A stretch of DNA of 64,000 nucleotides from Lithobates sylvaticus (taxonomy: Eukaryota; Chordata; Amphibia; Anura; Ranidae), in the NCBI GenBank assembly GCA_028564925.1, contig CM053029.1, forward strand, positions 187,747,354-187,811,353. The letters are read 5' to 3'. Below, piece after piece: positions 20,405-31,657 of the stretch. A program made the translations under genes and the position numbers. A model generated the notes under the pieces. That model was not told the origin of the DNA. It made no database searches and saw nothing but the letters and a program-made list of their open reading frames with translations. The number at the start of each line of letters is the position of its first letter. Positions within the stretch are counted from its first letter, which is position 1.

Positions 20405-20741
20405 TTAAAGCGGAGTTCCACCCAAAAATGGAACTTCCGCTTTAAGGCAAGGTGAGCCCCTGACATGCCACATTTGGCATGTCATTTTTTTTCCCAGATG
20501 ATTGCCCGGCTAGTCACGGCGCACGGCTCGCGCATGCGCAGTGTGGGTGCCTGGCTGTAAAGCCACAGCCAGGCGCCCACAGTTACAATGCCAGCGCCGC
20601 AGAGAGGAGGGGGAGAGCTTCGCTCCCCGCATCGCTGGACCCCGGGATAGGTAAGTGTACAATTATTAAAAGTCAACAGCTGCAGTATATGTAGCTGCTG
20701 ACTTTTAAGGTTTTTTTTTTTTAAGTGAAACTCCGCTTTAA
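20405..20741. mobile_element. TTAA-type MITE, family B (copy 1)
   Basis: TTAAAGCGGAGTTCCACCC at the left is mirrored by AAGTGAAACTCCGCTTTAA at the right, with TTAA at both ends. Near the right end AGTCAACAGCTGCAG and CTGCTGACTT form a hairpin, also present in the fragment at 48660-48753. piggyBac/Kolobok-like target; no protein. Confidence 0.8.
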
Positions 20742-21605
20742 TCTCATCCACTTTCTTGAGCCACTCAGCTCTAGAGAGCACCCGCGCACGTTTCCAGTAG
20801 ATGGGCAATGACATATTTTATATTTAAAGTAAAACAAATCTATAGCTTCTGATGGAAAAGTCATTCAAATCTAAACCTAAATTTTTTTGCATATTTGAAA
20901 AAAGATTAGAAAATTTGTTAAAACCCTTGAACAATATATACTAAAAGCAGAGACCCTGAAGAATAAAACAGCGGTAGTTACAAGTTTTTTATGTCACTTG
21001 ATTTTTGTGCAACAGTTTGCTAAGCACAAATTTCAGTAAATTCACGAAAGTTTCCTTTAGGGCACAAAAAACAACAACAATATTTTATACAAATTGATGG
21101 TAACGTAAAATGTAAAAGATCAGGTTGAGCCAACGAGTATATAGATACCAAGCTTTATAATTGTACACGCCCATAAAACAACAACACATTTCAGTACCCT
21201 GAATTTTCCATTTAAAAACACATTAAAAGCCCCTACACTTTTCACTTTAGGGTTAACCATGAATAATGATGCAGGAATTTTTGCTCCCACTCTGGCATGT
21301 GCGGCGACATGTAACATGTGTAGCGCAAACAATATTTACATATGTAGGTGTATATGGGGGCGGGGCAGGCTCAAATTTTTTTTTTGGGAGGGGGGATTAA
21401 GTTTTTTTTTTTTTGCCACTGAAACTTTATTTGTATCACATAGGGGACAGAAATTCATGGCCATAGTGGTCGTAGAAAGTGATTGCGTGACTGTACAGCG
21501 GCCTGATCGATTCCATCAGAAAAGCTGACAGTCGGCTTGTGAATTATACAAACTACCAGCTGCTGTAGCAATCGGAAGTGTGCGCGAAAAACCCTTCTGC
21601 TGCCA
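20742..21605. other. Unassigned DNA
   Basis: A/T-rich sequence with no gene. T runs adjoin G runs near 21378-21413. Confidence 0.3.
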
Positions 21606-21964
21606 CAGTAAAGTTGGGTACACACATACGTTTTTTGTTTTTTTTTCATTCAACCAGCGGGTGCGGGTTTTCCAGCATGTCCGCTCGACAGAAGCCAGTC
21701 ATTCGACCGGCTTCTGTTGACCTGACAGCTGTATACACGGACCGAAAGCTGTTGGTCGCACAAAGCCAGCTCGGGAGCAAGCATGCACGATTGCCAATCA
21801 GCTTGCTATGGGGGGTTGCACACAGTAGGGGGGAGGAGCTAGGAACGCTGGCGGAGGACCTTAGAAGAGGAGGATCGGGGCTGCTTTATGCAAAACCACT
21901 GCACAGAGCAGGTAAGCATAACATGTTAGTTCTTTTTTTAATATAGCTATTAGAATCACTTTAA
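21606..21964. mobile_element. Composite MITE remnants (GTACACACA end and family A end)
   Basis: TTGGGTACACACATACG at the left resembles the tip of the GTACACACG MITEs. The right part (GGACCTTAGAAGAGGAGGAT, CACTGCACAGAGCAGGTAAG, ATCACTTTAA) is the reverse of family A. No intact boundaries are seen between the two. Confidence 0.5.
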
Positions 21965-22563
21965 GCCTTATGTTGGGTGCAGCAAAAGGGTTAGTTCACT
22001 CAGAAATAATATTTTTGTTATGGGTAAAAGCCAGATGATCTGTGCTTGTTCCTGGCTTCTAATTTGCCTTGGATACTCTAACTGGGAGATCTTCCTTCTG
22101 AAACTCTTCACTCCTTTTGCGCTTGTTTAGAGGCAGTAAAAGCAGGCACTGCCTCTGTGTCAGAGGCAGTAAAAGCAGGCAGTTGAGCTGCAGCTTTACC
22201 GCCCCCGACTGCCCACCTACATAAGGGTGAGGCTGTACAGCACCCACCCTTAAACCATGTGAAGTGCACACAGTTACAGCAGATGGGTCGGGCTGTTTAG
22301 GGTTAAAACAAGCAGTTAGCGGACGTCTTGGCAACGAATGGCTTGCCACACAACCTCTGGAAAGCAATCCACTCCTGATCTTTTTTCAGAGGGATGGCAA
22401 GGGCTGCCTGCAGCAGAAGAGAACAAGCTTTTAATGTCCACCTAAGAGTATCATATGTAGACAATTATTAGCGAGATGGGATTTAGTTTTACCTATGTAC
22501 AGTAAAGTCTTCTTCATCTGACTGTTGTAGACTGAACATTGATTGACCTGTATTTCTGGAACC
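21965..22563. other. Unassigned DNA
   Basis: No defined element. On the minus strand a short open frame ending near 22059 contains KRKRSEEFQKEDLPVRVSK and has gene-like composition, but it lies beside a duplicated GGCAGTAAAAGCAGGCA motif and has no clear splice signal, so it is not called. Confidence 0.3.
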
Positions 22564-22565
22564 TA

Positions 22566-23939
22566 CACTCACCGGCCACTTCATTAGGTACACCTTGCTA
22601 GTACCGGGTTGGACCCCCTTTTGCCTTCAGAACTGCCTTAATTCTTAATGGCATAGATTCAAGGTGTTGAAAAAATTCCTCAGAGATTTTGGTCCATATT
22701 GACATGATAGCATCACGCAGTTGCTGCAGATTTGTCGGCTGCACATCCATGATGCAAATCTCCCGCCACATCCCAATGGTGCTCTATTGGATGGAGATGT
22801 GGTGACTGTGGAGGCCATTGGAGTACAGTGAACTCTTTGTCATGTTCAAGAAACCAGTGGCGAGATGATTTGAGCTTTGTGACATGGTGCATTATCCTGC
22901 TGGAAGTAGCCGTTAGAAGATTGGTACACTATAGTCATAAAGGGATGGACATGGTCAGCAACAATACTCAGGTAGGCCGTGGTGTTTAAACAATGCTCAA
23001 TTGGTACTAAGGGGCCCAAAGTCTGGCATGAAAATTTTCCTCACACCATTACACCACCACCAGCCTGAATCGTTGATACAAGGCAGGATGGACCCATGCT
23101 TTCATGTTGTTTACACCAAATTCTGACCCTACCATCTGAATGTTGCAGCTGGAATTGTGACTCCTCAGACCAGGCAACGTTTTTCCAATCTTCTATTGTC
23201 CAATTTTGAGCTTGAACCCGGACTTAATCAAACATAGTTGCATTAAATTTAATACCTTTTAAATTTCCTCACATATGCTCATTATGGGATCCTTAGTAAA
23301 AGCACCAAAATTGATGTAGATAAAAGTACACTGCTGCTCTCTCAGCTGCTGCTACTCACTCTGGTCTCACAGAATGGCTGAAATAGTTAAATAATACTGT
23401 TTTTTGTGCTTTGGGAGGGTCTTATGATGTTATCTTAAATAAACGCTCCTAGACGCGAACGCGGCTAAACGCGACTAAATGCGGCATGCAAATGTCAAAA
23501 AAATCATTCAGAAGAGGTTGCCTCAGCGTCCCGTGTACATTAGGCCTCATCAATGTATGGAACGAATTGTTGCATTTACTGTTGCCTTTCTATCATCTCC
23601 AACCAGTCTTCCCATTCTCCTATGACCTCAACAAGGCATTTTCATCCTCCCAACTGCCGCTCACTGGATATTTTCTCTTTTTTCGGACCATTCTCTGTAA
23701 ACCCTAGAGATGGCTGTGCGTGAAAATCCCAGTTTTTTGGCACCAACAACGATGCCACTTTCAACATCACTTAAATCTGGTTTCTTCCCCACTCCGATGC
23801 TCAGTTTGAACCTCAGCAAGTCGTCTTTACCACGTCTCGATGCCTAAATGCATTGAGTTGCTGCCATGTGATTGGCTGATTAGCAATTTGTGTTACCAAG
23901 CAATTAAACAGATGCACCTAATTAAGTGGCCGGTGAGTG
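22566..23939 (-). pseudogene. Tc1/mariner transposon with broken transposase
   Basis: The inverted ends CACTCACCGGCCACTTCATT and AAGTGGCCGGTGAGTG are flanked by TA, the Tc1/mariner target. On the minus strand the helix-turn-helix part is visible at about 23850-23700 (GKKPDLSDVESGIVVG; AKKLGFSRTAISRVYREW). Catalytic-core remains follow at about 23218-22590 (NWTIEDWKNVAWSEES; QWPPQSPHLHPIEHHWD). The first catalytic Asp, normally WSDES, is Glu here. Several stops and shifts are present. About 335 bases (roughly 23215-23550) between the two parts do not match a transposase and end in a TACATTAGGCCTCAT motif typical of MITE ends, so a MITE appears to have replaced or interrupted the middle. Not functional. 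Confidence 0.85.
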
Positions 23940-23941
23940 TA

Positions 23942-24955
23942 CATAGTTACCTCTCCCAGAAAAATGGTCACGTTTATAGCTTACCCGTGCCGGCTGCCAT
24001 AGCAACTTGTATACTACCCCTGCCCGGAGGGCAATTTACAAACAGCAGGGCACTAGGCAACTATGGCCTTCATATGAAGCCGTTGTATATTGCACTGCTG
24101 TATGATATAAGCCCAGAGGACCCTGATTTCTATCTGTTATACACAATGATTACAATGTAAATGCAAGCAGCACATACAGCACAGTTCTGTCACACGCAGC
24201 TCTAATTACATAGAAGGCCCACTGAAAACGATACATTTCCTTCCTATATCGAGGCATCTGACCAAGATGGGTTCATAACGGTGTTTACCTCTCCTGGGTG
24301 GGGGTGCTGCAGCCCCCAGCTTGGTGTGGGTGGATGTTTCTGTCTCAGATGCTGCGGATGTAAGAGCTGTATAGAGAGATCAGTCAGCTAAGCCTAGCTA
24401 AGCCTATCCCTTCCTGTCTGAGCACCTGCTGTACATGTATGCTGATCATACTGCTTACACTGACACAGGGGAAAACAGCCTGGCCTACTGGAGCACAGCA
24501 ACGCTAAACCAGGAAGGAAAGAATAACAAAAAAAAATCCATCACCTAATATATAATAATTATATAAGATAATGTCATCTGGTACCCAGGAGTCCGCGCTG
24601 GTACACAAATCTGCTGTTTAGGGTAGATTTATACAATTTTGGACATTGTATCATGTGTGTGTGTATCATAAAATTATACTAGCGTTCTCAAAAATCGCTG
24701 CTTTTGTCATCAATATGTCCTATAACTGAAGTTGATGCATAAAAAAAAAAAAATACTCTGTCAATGCAACCCACAGAGGTGGACTACCACCATTTAAAAC
24801 AATTTCTAACGTGAGAACATACGTTGATGCGTGTTAAAACGCATAGGCGTAATTGGCCAGAAGAGAAGCAATTTCTAAACATGCGGAATAAATGATTCAT
24901 ATTCATTTCCATCCACAATCATTAGTCAGCAGTGACTTCATTTGATGAGTCTATG
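23942..24955. other. Low-repeat DNA
   Basis: No mobile element ends were recognised, making this one of the less repetitive stretches. It contains the candidate exon at 24289-24351. An A run lies near 24740. Confidence 0.35.
24289..24351 (-). CDS. Candidate 63-bp exon of an unknown host gene
   Basis: On the minus strand CTTACATCCGCAG precedes 63 bases ending GGAGAG before GTAAAC, giving a good donor and a mediocre acceptor. One frame is open and reads SETETSTHTKLGAAAPPPRR; another is also open. The length is a multiple of three. It lies on the same strand as the candidate exon at 17419-17496. No homology is recognised, so this may be chance. Confidence 0.2.
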
Positions 24956-25220
24956 GAGTTTATTTACTAAAGGCAAATAGACTGTGTACTTGCGCTCAGT
25001 TGCTCCAGAGTTTAGTAAATGAGCAGAAGCTCTGCTGACTTCCATTATCCAATCACATGCAAGCAAAAAAAATATTTTTTTCATTTTCCTTGCACGTGAC
25101 TGGTATTCTTTACAAAGTGGAGCTTTACCTTATTTACTAAGCTCTGGAGCAACTGCACTTACAGAGTGCCACGGGACTTTGCAAAGTGCATAGTCTATTT
25201 ACCTTTAGTAAATCAACCCC
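24956..25220. mobile_element. Palindromic MITE (TTTACTAAAGGCAAATAGAC type)
   Basis: GGAGTTTATTTACTAAAGGC at the left is mirrored by CTTTAGTAAATCAACCCC at the right. CAAATAGACTGTG and AGTGCATAGTCTATTT form the next inverted pair. TAT follows and precedes the tips. A second copy, truncated at its left, lies at 39850-40038. Confidence 0.75.
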
Positions 25221-25390
25221 TATATGCCTGTTTTGTTATTTTATCTGATGCTCATTATATCACTGATATAACTTCACTGATCACTTTTTTTTTAGCATTT
25301 TGTCTATTATTATTATCATCATTATCATTATTATCATCACTATTTGTATTAATATAATTGTTTTTATTAAATACATATTATTAATAAAGC
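25221..25390. repeat. ATT/ATC microsatellite and A/T-rich DNA
   Basis: TATTATTATCATCATTATC repeats around 25305-25345. Confidence 0.7.
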
Positions 25391-26149
25391 AACACTTTTT
25401 AAAAATGTATTTAAGCGAAAAGTGCAGGATTTGAAAAAAATAAACAATCATACTAACCTACTGTATGTGGATGCAGCATGTGTCCCCCGCCGCTTCTACA
25501 CCAAGACCTGAGTGATCAAAGAGCAGCGAACGCTCAGTTCTCCGCCTTCAGTGAGCAGACAGGTGGTGATTATCAGTCACCGCCTCTCTGCTCTGCCCCT
25601 CCAGTGCTCACTGGAGCGCCTGGCTGTGAAGGGGCGGGTGAGGCTGGCTCAGGCTCTCAGTGGCATGCTAAGAGGATGAGCCAGCTGCCGGTCAGGCATC
25701 TGGGCGGATACCGGCATTATTTTTAGGACCCCTCCAGAGGCTGGACCAGCTCTGTGACATCAGGTCTGTGAATGCGGGCTACAGGAGCACAGAACTTAGT
25801 GCACTCCTGTAACCTACAGGAGAAGTATGGCCAAAGAGCTTTGGGCATACTTCTTTTATCCTGAGATTTTATCAAATCATACCAGATATTTGTTACAGCT
25901 TATATATACCCTTTGGTTTTGTTTTTATCTTATTTTACTATAATGTCTCAATACTCGTTCCTGATGAAGTGGCCTGCATAAGCCAATGAAACGCATTGAT
26001 GGTGTTACATTTTATCATATGATCAATAAAGAAAATTTCAAGCATCTCCTCCTCTTCTCACGCGCCTCTGCTACCTACACTACCCATTTTTGGTGCTAAG
26101 CTCCTTCACCTTCATATGGAATAAATTGATTGCTAATGCTAGAGCTACA
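25391..26149. other. Unassigned DNA including a possible retroposon tail
   Basis: CCTGATGAAGTGGCCTGCAT and CAATGAAACGCATTG near 25960-26005, followed by ATCAATAAAG, resemble a widespread frog repeat ending in a poly(A)-signal-like motif. A promoter-like CG-poor segment near 25470-25740 also resembles a dispersed repeat. Ends are undefined. Confidence 0.35.
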
Positions 26150-26151
26150 TA

Positions 26152-26474
26152 CAGGGGGTCCCTGACTTACGAACGCCCGACCTACGAACATCCCCTACTT
26201 ACGAACCGGGCGCTGCAGGGACCCTCCGCCATTTTCCGCCGTCCTTCGGCCGCTCTGCGCATGCGCAGCCAGACGGAGCCTTTGAAAATGACGGCAAACA
26301 TCGGAAATGTCCATAATTTGCCGCGCATGCGCAGAACGGCATTCGACGGAACATCGGAAATGTCCGTAATTGTCCGTAATTGTCGGTCTGCGCATGCGCG
26401 GCCGACTTACGAACATTTCCGAGTTAAGAACAGGCGGGCAGTCCCTAGCGAGTTCGTAACTCGGGGACCCCCTG
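26152..26474. mobile_element. mariner-type MITE with TA duplication
   Basis: The ends CAGGGGGTCCCTGACTTACG and CGTAACTCGGGGACCCCCTG are inverted repeats flanked by TA (26150-26151 and 26475-26476). The interior repeats ACTTACGAAC and GCGCATGCGC words in both orientations. No transposase. Confidence 0.85.
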
Positions 26475-26476
26475 TA

Positions 26477-26712
26477 TAGGAATTTTGATTGCACGACTAA
26501 GAAAAAAAGAATTATAATTTATGCCACAAAAATGTGCATGTTTGTGTTTGAACGTTTGCAATTTTTGTTAGGGCACTATTGCAAGGCCCCTTTCACAACA
26601 GTGCATTGTGGTCAAAGGCGTGTTCTATCGCAATGCTTTAAGTGCAGTACAATACTTTGCGGTGCCATTCCCACTGGTTAACTATGGGCTTTAATTTAGT
26701 TTTGAATGGCAC
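26477..26712. other. Unassigned DNA
   Basis: A fragment with AAGGCCCCTTTCACAAC near 26584 resembles an H1 MITE tip without a partner. The last five bases GGCAC are the target duplicated by the LTR insertion. Confidence 0.4.
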
Positions 26713-27158
26713 TGTCGGGGCTGGGCTCTCAGCCCCTCCTTCTCAGGTTGCTCAGCTGTCGGTTAATTGCCAGTACTCATCGTTGCACAGTGGCTCATCT
26801 GTTGATCATCTCCTATCTCCTGCTCGTCAGTCAAGCCCAGAGCCAGCCCCGTCTGGCTATTTAAACTGCCTGGTTCATTTCATGAATTGTCTTCGCCTTG
26901 GTCAACATATCTAGAAAACTCTTTGCTGTGTTTCTGTTGAAGACTTGCCTGGCTGACATCCCTTCTGGTTCCTGATCCTGTCTGCTGCCTCTGACTACGC
27001 TGATCTCTGGCTTCCTAATTTCCTGGCTTGTTCTGACTACCCAATTTGGCTACTGAACCCTGGCTATGTTTTGACTACGATTACCAGTTGTACCATTTTA
27101 TTAAAAGGCGTGATTTTTACTGAATTTTCTGTCTCCGTCTGTTTCATGGTTCCTGACA
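26713..27158 (+). mobile_element. Solo LTR (probably Gypsy-like) with 5-bp duplication
   Basis: The 446-bp unit begins TGTCGGGGCTGGGC and ends GGTTCCTGACA, in TG...CA form, and is flanked by GGCAC on both sides (26708-26712 and 27159-27163). A TATTTAAA box lies near 26858 and an ATTAAA-type poly(A) signal near 27101, fixing plus orientation. No internal retroelement sequence is adjacent, so it is a fossil left by recombination between two LTRs. Family is inferred from the CTGACTAC-rich body; the exact duplication suggests moderate age. Confidence 0.75.
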
Positions 27159-27163
27159 GGCAC

Positions 27164-27389
27164 CCCATGAACCTACACAACACAAAGATGTGAAACAACT
27201 GTGTCTGTTGTACACTTTGTTGAAAAATTGGTGCATGTCTAGTTTTGGTGGGTTGTCAATCAAAATTAATTGGTTGCTTAAGGCAACGTACATTAAACAC
27301 GTAATGCTGCATGTTAAGAACCTGTGTGTTAGTGCAAAACACCGGTGTGAACAAATTTTAAAGGTTGGACTGGGTTATTTCCTGTACTC
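27164..27389. other. Unassigned DNA
   Basis: No gene or element end was recognised. Confidence 0.3.
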
Positions 27390-27392
27390 TAA

Positions 27393-27544
27393 GACCTGAT
27401 TCACACCTATGCATTTATAGTGCTTTTTGCATTTTGCAGATTTGCACTACTGAACTTGTTCCATAGGAAACCATGTTAAATGGACTGTAGTGCAAATCCG
27501 CAAAATGCAAAAAGCACTAAAAATGCACAGGTGTGAATCAGGCC
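27393..27544. mobile_element. Short foldback MITE
   Basis: A 152-bp palindrome: GACCTGATTCACACCTATGC at the left is mirrored by GCACAGGTGTGAATCAGGCC at the right, and TAGTGCTTTTTGCATTTTGC is mirrored by GCAAAATGCAAAAAGCACTA. TAA precedes and TTA follows. Confidence 0.8.
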
Positions 27545-27547
27545 TTA

Positions 27548-27974
27548 GGCCCCTTTCACACTAGCGGACTGATTGGGTCTGCCTGTCATTTTCAGGCGGA
27601 CCCAGTCAGAACCTCCAATCTCCTCTATGGATCGGTGGGTGTGAACGGACAGTTTACACCCACTGACATCCTATACAATCTGCTAAAAACAAATGGATGG
27701 GGATCTGTTTCTCATCCGTCTGGTGAATTGTATCAGATGGCAGTCGGGTGTAAACGGACAGGCTCTCCTCTATGGGCAGCTGAGTGTAAACGGACCGCCT
27801 GTCTGTTTACATCCAGCTGCCAATACAGGAGAGTGGGCTGTGTCTTTGTCCTCTCTGCATAAGCGGAGTGAACATAGACTAGCCATCCACCTGCTCAGCA
27901 GGGGTCAGTGGACAGATTCCCACTGAGCAGGAGGACTTCAACTGAGCCTGCCCCGTGCCTCACTGTTTTTCACC
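27548..27974. mobile_element. H1-related MITE remnant
   Basis: GGCCCCTTTCACACTAGCGG right after the foldback MITE starts a copy. The interior has GGTGTGAACGGACAGTTTAC and GTGTAAACGGACAGG words. The right tip was not found before the next TTAA element. Confidence 0.5.
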
Positions 27975-28385
27975 TTAAGGTGAAAAACCTCTTTTGCTGC
28001 AGCAGCGCCCCCGAGCTCCCCTTATACTTACCTGAGCCCCGTAATTCCCACACCGGTAACAAGCACACCAGCTCCGGCCGGTGTATCGTGTCCTGTTGGA
28101 TAGATTGATAGCAGCGCTGCTGTCAATCAAATCCAATGACACGGGTGCCGTGCCCTGCTGTCTATGTCTACGGACGCAGCAGCAGGACACGGAAGCACGC
28201 CCGAACAGGTGTCCACGAAGGAGAGCGCTTCTCTGATGGGGCACTCGAAAAGAGGAGGAGCCAGGAGCACTGCGGAGGGACACCAGAAGAGGAGGATCAG
28301 GCCACTCTGTGGAAAACCAACTGCACAGCAGAGGTAAGTATGACATGCTTGGTAACCACAAAACAAACCTTTACAACCACTTTAA
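27975..28385. mobile_element. TTAA-type MITE, family A (copy 3)
   Basis: TTAAGGTGAAAAACCTC at the left and CCTTTACAACCACTTTAA at the right bound the element. ACTTACCTGAGCCCC near the left and GGTAAGTATGACATGC near the right are family words in opposite senses, so the copy may be a hybrid of two subfamilies. Confidence 0.65.
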
Positions 28386-29008
28386 TGCACATGACCGTAC
28401 AGGGGCACGCGGGTGTATAGAACGGGCCTAATCAACATCTCAGTACCTGCCCTGCCATGTACAGCTGTCCATTGAGATGAATTAGAAAATGCAGTTTACA
28501 TTTATGCACTGTGGGTTGTATAAAGCACCCGCACATGCATAGCTGTATGCTCCAGACCCAGATATGGCGCATTTGGAGCATACGCCTGAGCATTTACTTT
28601 ACGCAACCCCCCATCACATAACCATGTATGACCGCATTTTCGAATTCATCTCCATGGGAGGCTGTATGCTGCAGTGGTTACGCAGGCTCTGCACACTGTA
28701 CGGCCGAAACTGTGTAAAGAAACAATACGATGCAATTACCGGTAATCATAGCTCTCCATTTAAAAGATACGGAAAAATAATTGCTACTATGAGTACAGGA
28801 CTGATTTGGAGCATTGTGATACTGTCTGCGATCACTCAACAACCACAAATTATACTTCAGCAACTAAAAATGAAATGCCCCAAAGCAGGTCCAAAGCAAA
28901 GCAAGCGATTTAAGTCGCTCAACTGCAAGATCAAAAAATCACCTGTCATGTCATGTGTTTTATTGTTAAGCGCTTCATCGCTACCTTTTTGCCATCAATT
29001 TCAGTAAT
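28386..29008. other. Unassigned DNA
   Basis: A 147-aa open frame (28564-29007) has no recognised domain, starts inside repeat-like sequence and has no supporting splice or codon signal; it is not called as a gene. Confidence 0.3.
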
Positions 29009-29016
29009 ATAATTTA

Positions 29017-30545
29017 TAGACATGTGCACAACAAAAAAATTTGTTTATTTTCGTTTCGTTTTTTTAGTTTCCGAATGTACGAATTTTTTTGTTCAATCCA
29101 TTCATTACGAATCGATAAAAAAAAAAAAAAAAAGTTACGAATCGAAAAAAAAGTTACGAATCGAAAAAATAAAAGTTACGAATCGAAAAAAAAAGTTACG
29201 AATGTACGAATTTTTTTGTTCAATCCATTCGAAGCACGTTAACCACTTTCAGAGCGGACCAATTTGCAGCCAAAGGACCAGGCCCCTTTTTGCGATTCGG
29301 CAGTGCGTCGCTTTAACTGACAATTGCGCGGTCGTGCGACGTGGCTCCCAAACAAAATTGACGTCCTTTTTTTCCCACAAATAGAGCTTTCTTTTGGTGG
29401 TATTTGATCGCCCCTGCGGTTTTTTTTTTTTGCGCTATAAACAAAAATAGAGCGACAATTTTAAAAAAATGCATTATTTTTTACTTTTTGCTATAATAAA
29501 TATCCCCAAAAAATATATAAAAAAACATTTTTTTTTTTCCTCAGTTTAGACCGATACGTATTCTTCTACATATTTTTGGTAAAAAAAAATCGCAATAAGC
29601 GATTATTGATCGGTTTGCGCAGAAGTAATAGCGTTTACAAGATAGGGGATAGTTTTATTTTATTATTTTATAGCATTTTTATTAATATTTTTTTTTTTTA
29701 TTAGTAATGGCGGCGATCTGCGATTTTTTTTTTTTTTGTGACTGCGACATTATGGCGGACACATCGGACATTTTTGACACATTTTTGGGACCATTGTCAT
29801 TTATACAGCAATCAATGCTATTTAAATGCATTGATTCCTTTATAAATTACACTGGCAGTGAAGGGGTTAACGACAAGGGGGCAGTGTAAGGGTTAAGAAT
29901 GCCTAGGGGTGTGTTTCTTACTGTGGGGGGGGGCGTGGCTGTCAGCTAGTGAATGCTGATCTCTGCTCCAATCACAGGGAGCAGAGATTGGCGTCACTAG
30001 TTGCTAGGCAGAACGGGGAGATGCTGTTTATCTCAGCATCTCCCCATTCAGCCTTCCCGTGAGACGATCGCGGGGGTCCCCACGGCGATCGAGTCCGCGG
30101 GGACCGGACTCAGGGGGGTCCCGACCGGCGTGGGAGCGCGCCGCTCCCGATGGCACGGACAGGCATTAAGGAGGGACTTATATATACGCCCTCCTGCCTG
30201 TACGCGCCATTCTGCCAATGTATATCGTCGTGCGCCGGTCGGCAAGTGGTTAAGCAGCACCATTGTAAGGGACACAGAAAATTACCAATTCACCAAAAAA
30301 AAGTTACGAATGTACGAATTTTTTCGTTCATTTTCGTTGTTCCTTTTTTCGTTTTTCGGATTTTCGTTGTTTGGTTTTTCGGATTTTCGTTGCTTTTCGG
30401 ATTCGTTCGATTCGAACGATTCGTTAATCGGATTCGTACGATTCGTTATTCGGATTCGTTCGATTCGAACGATTCGTTCATTCGTATGAAAACGAACGAA
30501 CGAAAAAAAAACGAAAAAAAACGAAAAACGAATTGCACATGTCTA
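29017..30545. mobile_element. hAT-like element with nested TTAACCACTT element
   Basis: The ends TAGACATGTGCACAAC and GAATTGCACATGTCTA are flanked by ATAATTTA at 29009-29016 and 30546-30553. The element's own sequence is mostly short TTACGAATCG/CGATTCGAACG words in both orientations. About 1 kb of its length is a nested TTAA element (29239-30253). Confidence 0.85.
29239..30253 (-). mobile_element. TTAACCACTT-family element, copy 3, nested and full length
   Basis: It is bounded by TTAACCACTTTCAGAGCGG and GGCAAGTGGTTAA, with TTAA at both ends. It contains GACAATTGCGCGGTCG, CCACAAATAGAGCTTTC, T/A-rich runs, and a GC-rich distal part with GCGATCG-type words. It is the best complete copy with copy 8. 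Confidence 0.85.
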
Positions 30546-30553
30546 ATAATTTA

Positions 30554-31649
30554 GCTACTATAAAACTGTAGCTCAGTCAGCTGGTAGATTATATGCCAGT
30601 AAAACAAAGAAATGGTCACACTCTGAAATTTCCAAAAAACTTGCTTGATGTACCTTTATTGTCACAAGTGTATCGGATAGACACAGGACAACCAGTTGAC
30701 GCCAAACGATAGCTTGCTTGTTCACAACCATGGACAGACATCTTTAGGACCACTGATGGAGCAGAAAAGCATGAAATGTGACATGCGGGCATAAGACTGT
30801 GGTCCAGGCTGCACACCCACTGAGTACCCCTTGTTCTCCACAGTGCAAGGGAAGTGCTGGAAGGATGGAGAGATCGAACATGTCCTGGAAGTCATATAAA
30901 AATGCCTCTTTCCCATGGGCATTTAGGGGATAGGGAAGGGTGGTGGTGTTAGAAACAGGCATTTGAGCCGGAGTTTTACTACCCCCCCCCCCCCCCCAAC
31001 CACCAACCTAAAGCCTACAATACAGCCAGGCATGAAGAGTTGACAGGCGTAATGTCTGTCAAACTCTGCTATTCAAGTCAATGGGGTTGTGCTGCAGTTT
31101 TGGCTCACGTTTGTGGCACACTGGTCCCATTGAAAATTTTTCAGCAATAAAAAAATTTAAAAAAGCAAGATTGCGTCCTGAACACCTGTTTAGTTGCACT
31201 CTGAAAAGCAATACACTGCAGATTGCCAATTGAGAGACTTGCCATGTATCCTGTGCTGTGTGTACAAGGCCTTACGTATACAGGAACTAAACAGGCGCTT
31301 TGTGCATTTTATTTTGTGTGTATGTTACTTGTACAGTTCAGCTCCAACCAAAGGTATTTATTTTGTTTTGGAAAGAGCAGACAAGGGTTGGTGAAAGTTT
31401 TTTGACTGTCAAGCTTTTGGAGGGGAGATTTCCCCACATTTCCTGCCAGAACAGGAAGTGATGGGAAATAAGCCCTACGGTGACTCAAATAAAAAAACAC
31501 ATTTGTAAACATAACAGCTAGTATTTCAAAAGAAAGTTCAGCAATGGCAGCCTATGTATTTTCTAATTGCAGGCTTGCTTTAAAGTGACCTTTTCAGTAG
31601 CTCCAGAAGTCTACATAGGATAACCCTCGGTGTGTAACAATACACAGCA
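30554..31649. other. Unassigned DNA
   Basis: No gene. The block around 30640-30960 looks like a dispersed repeat but without defined ends. C run at about 30981-30997. Confidence 0.3.
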
Positions 31650-31657
31650 ATAGTAAG

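Noticed and set aside
22059-22367. Minus-strand open frame ending in KRKRSEEFQKEDLP-type sequence, considered as a terminal exon
   Set aside because: It overlaps a locally duplicated motif and lacks a clear acceptor.
28564-29007. 147-codon open frame
   Set aside because: Starts in repeat-like DNA and shows no known motif.
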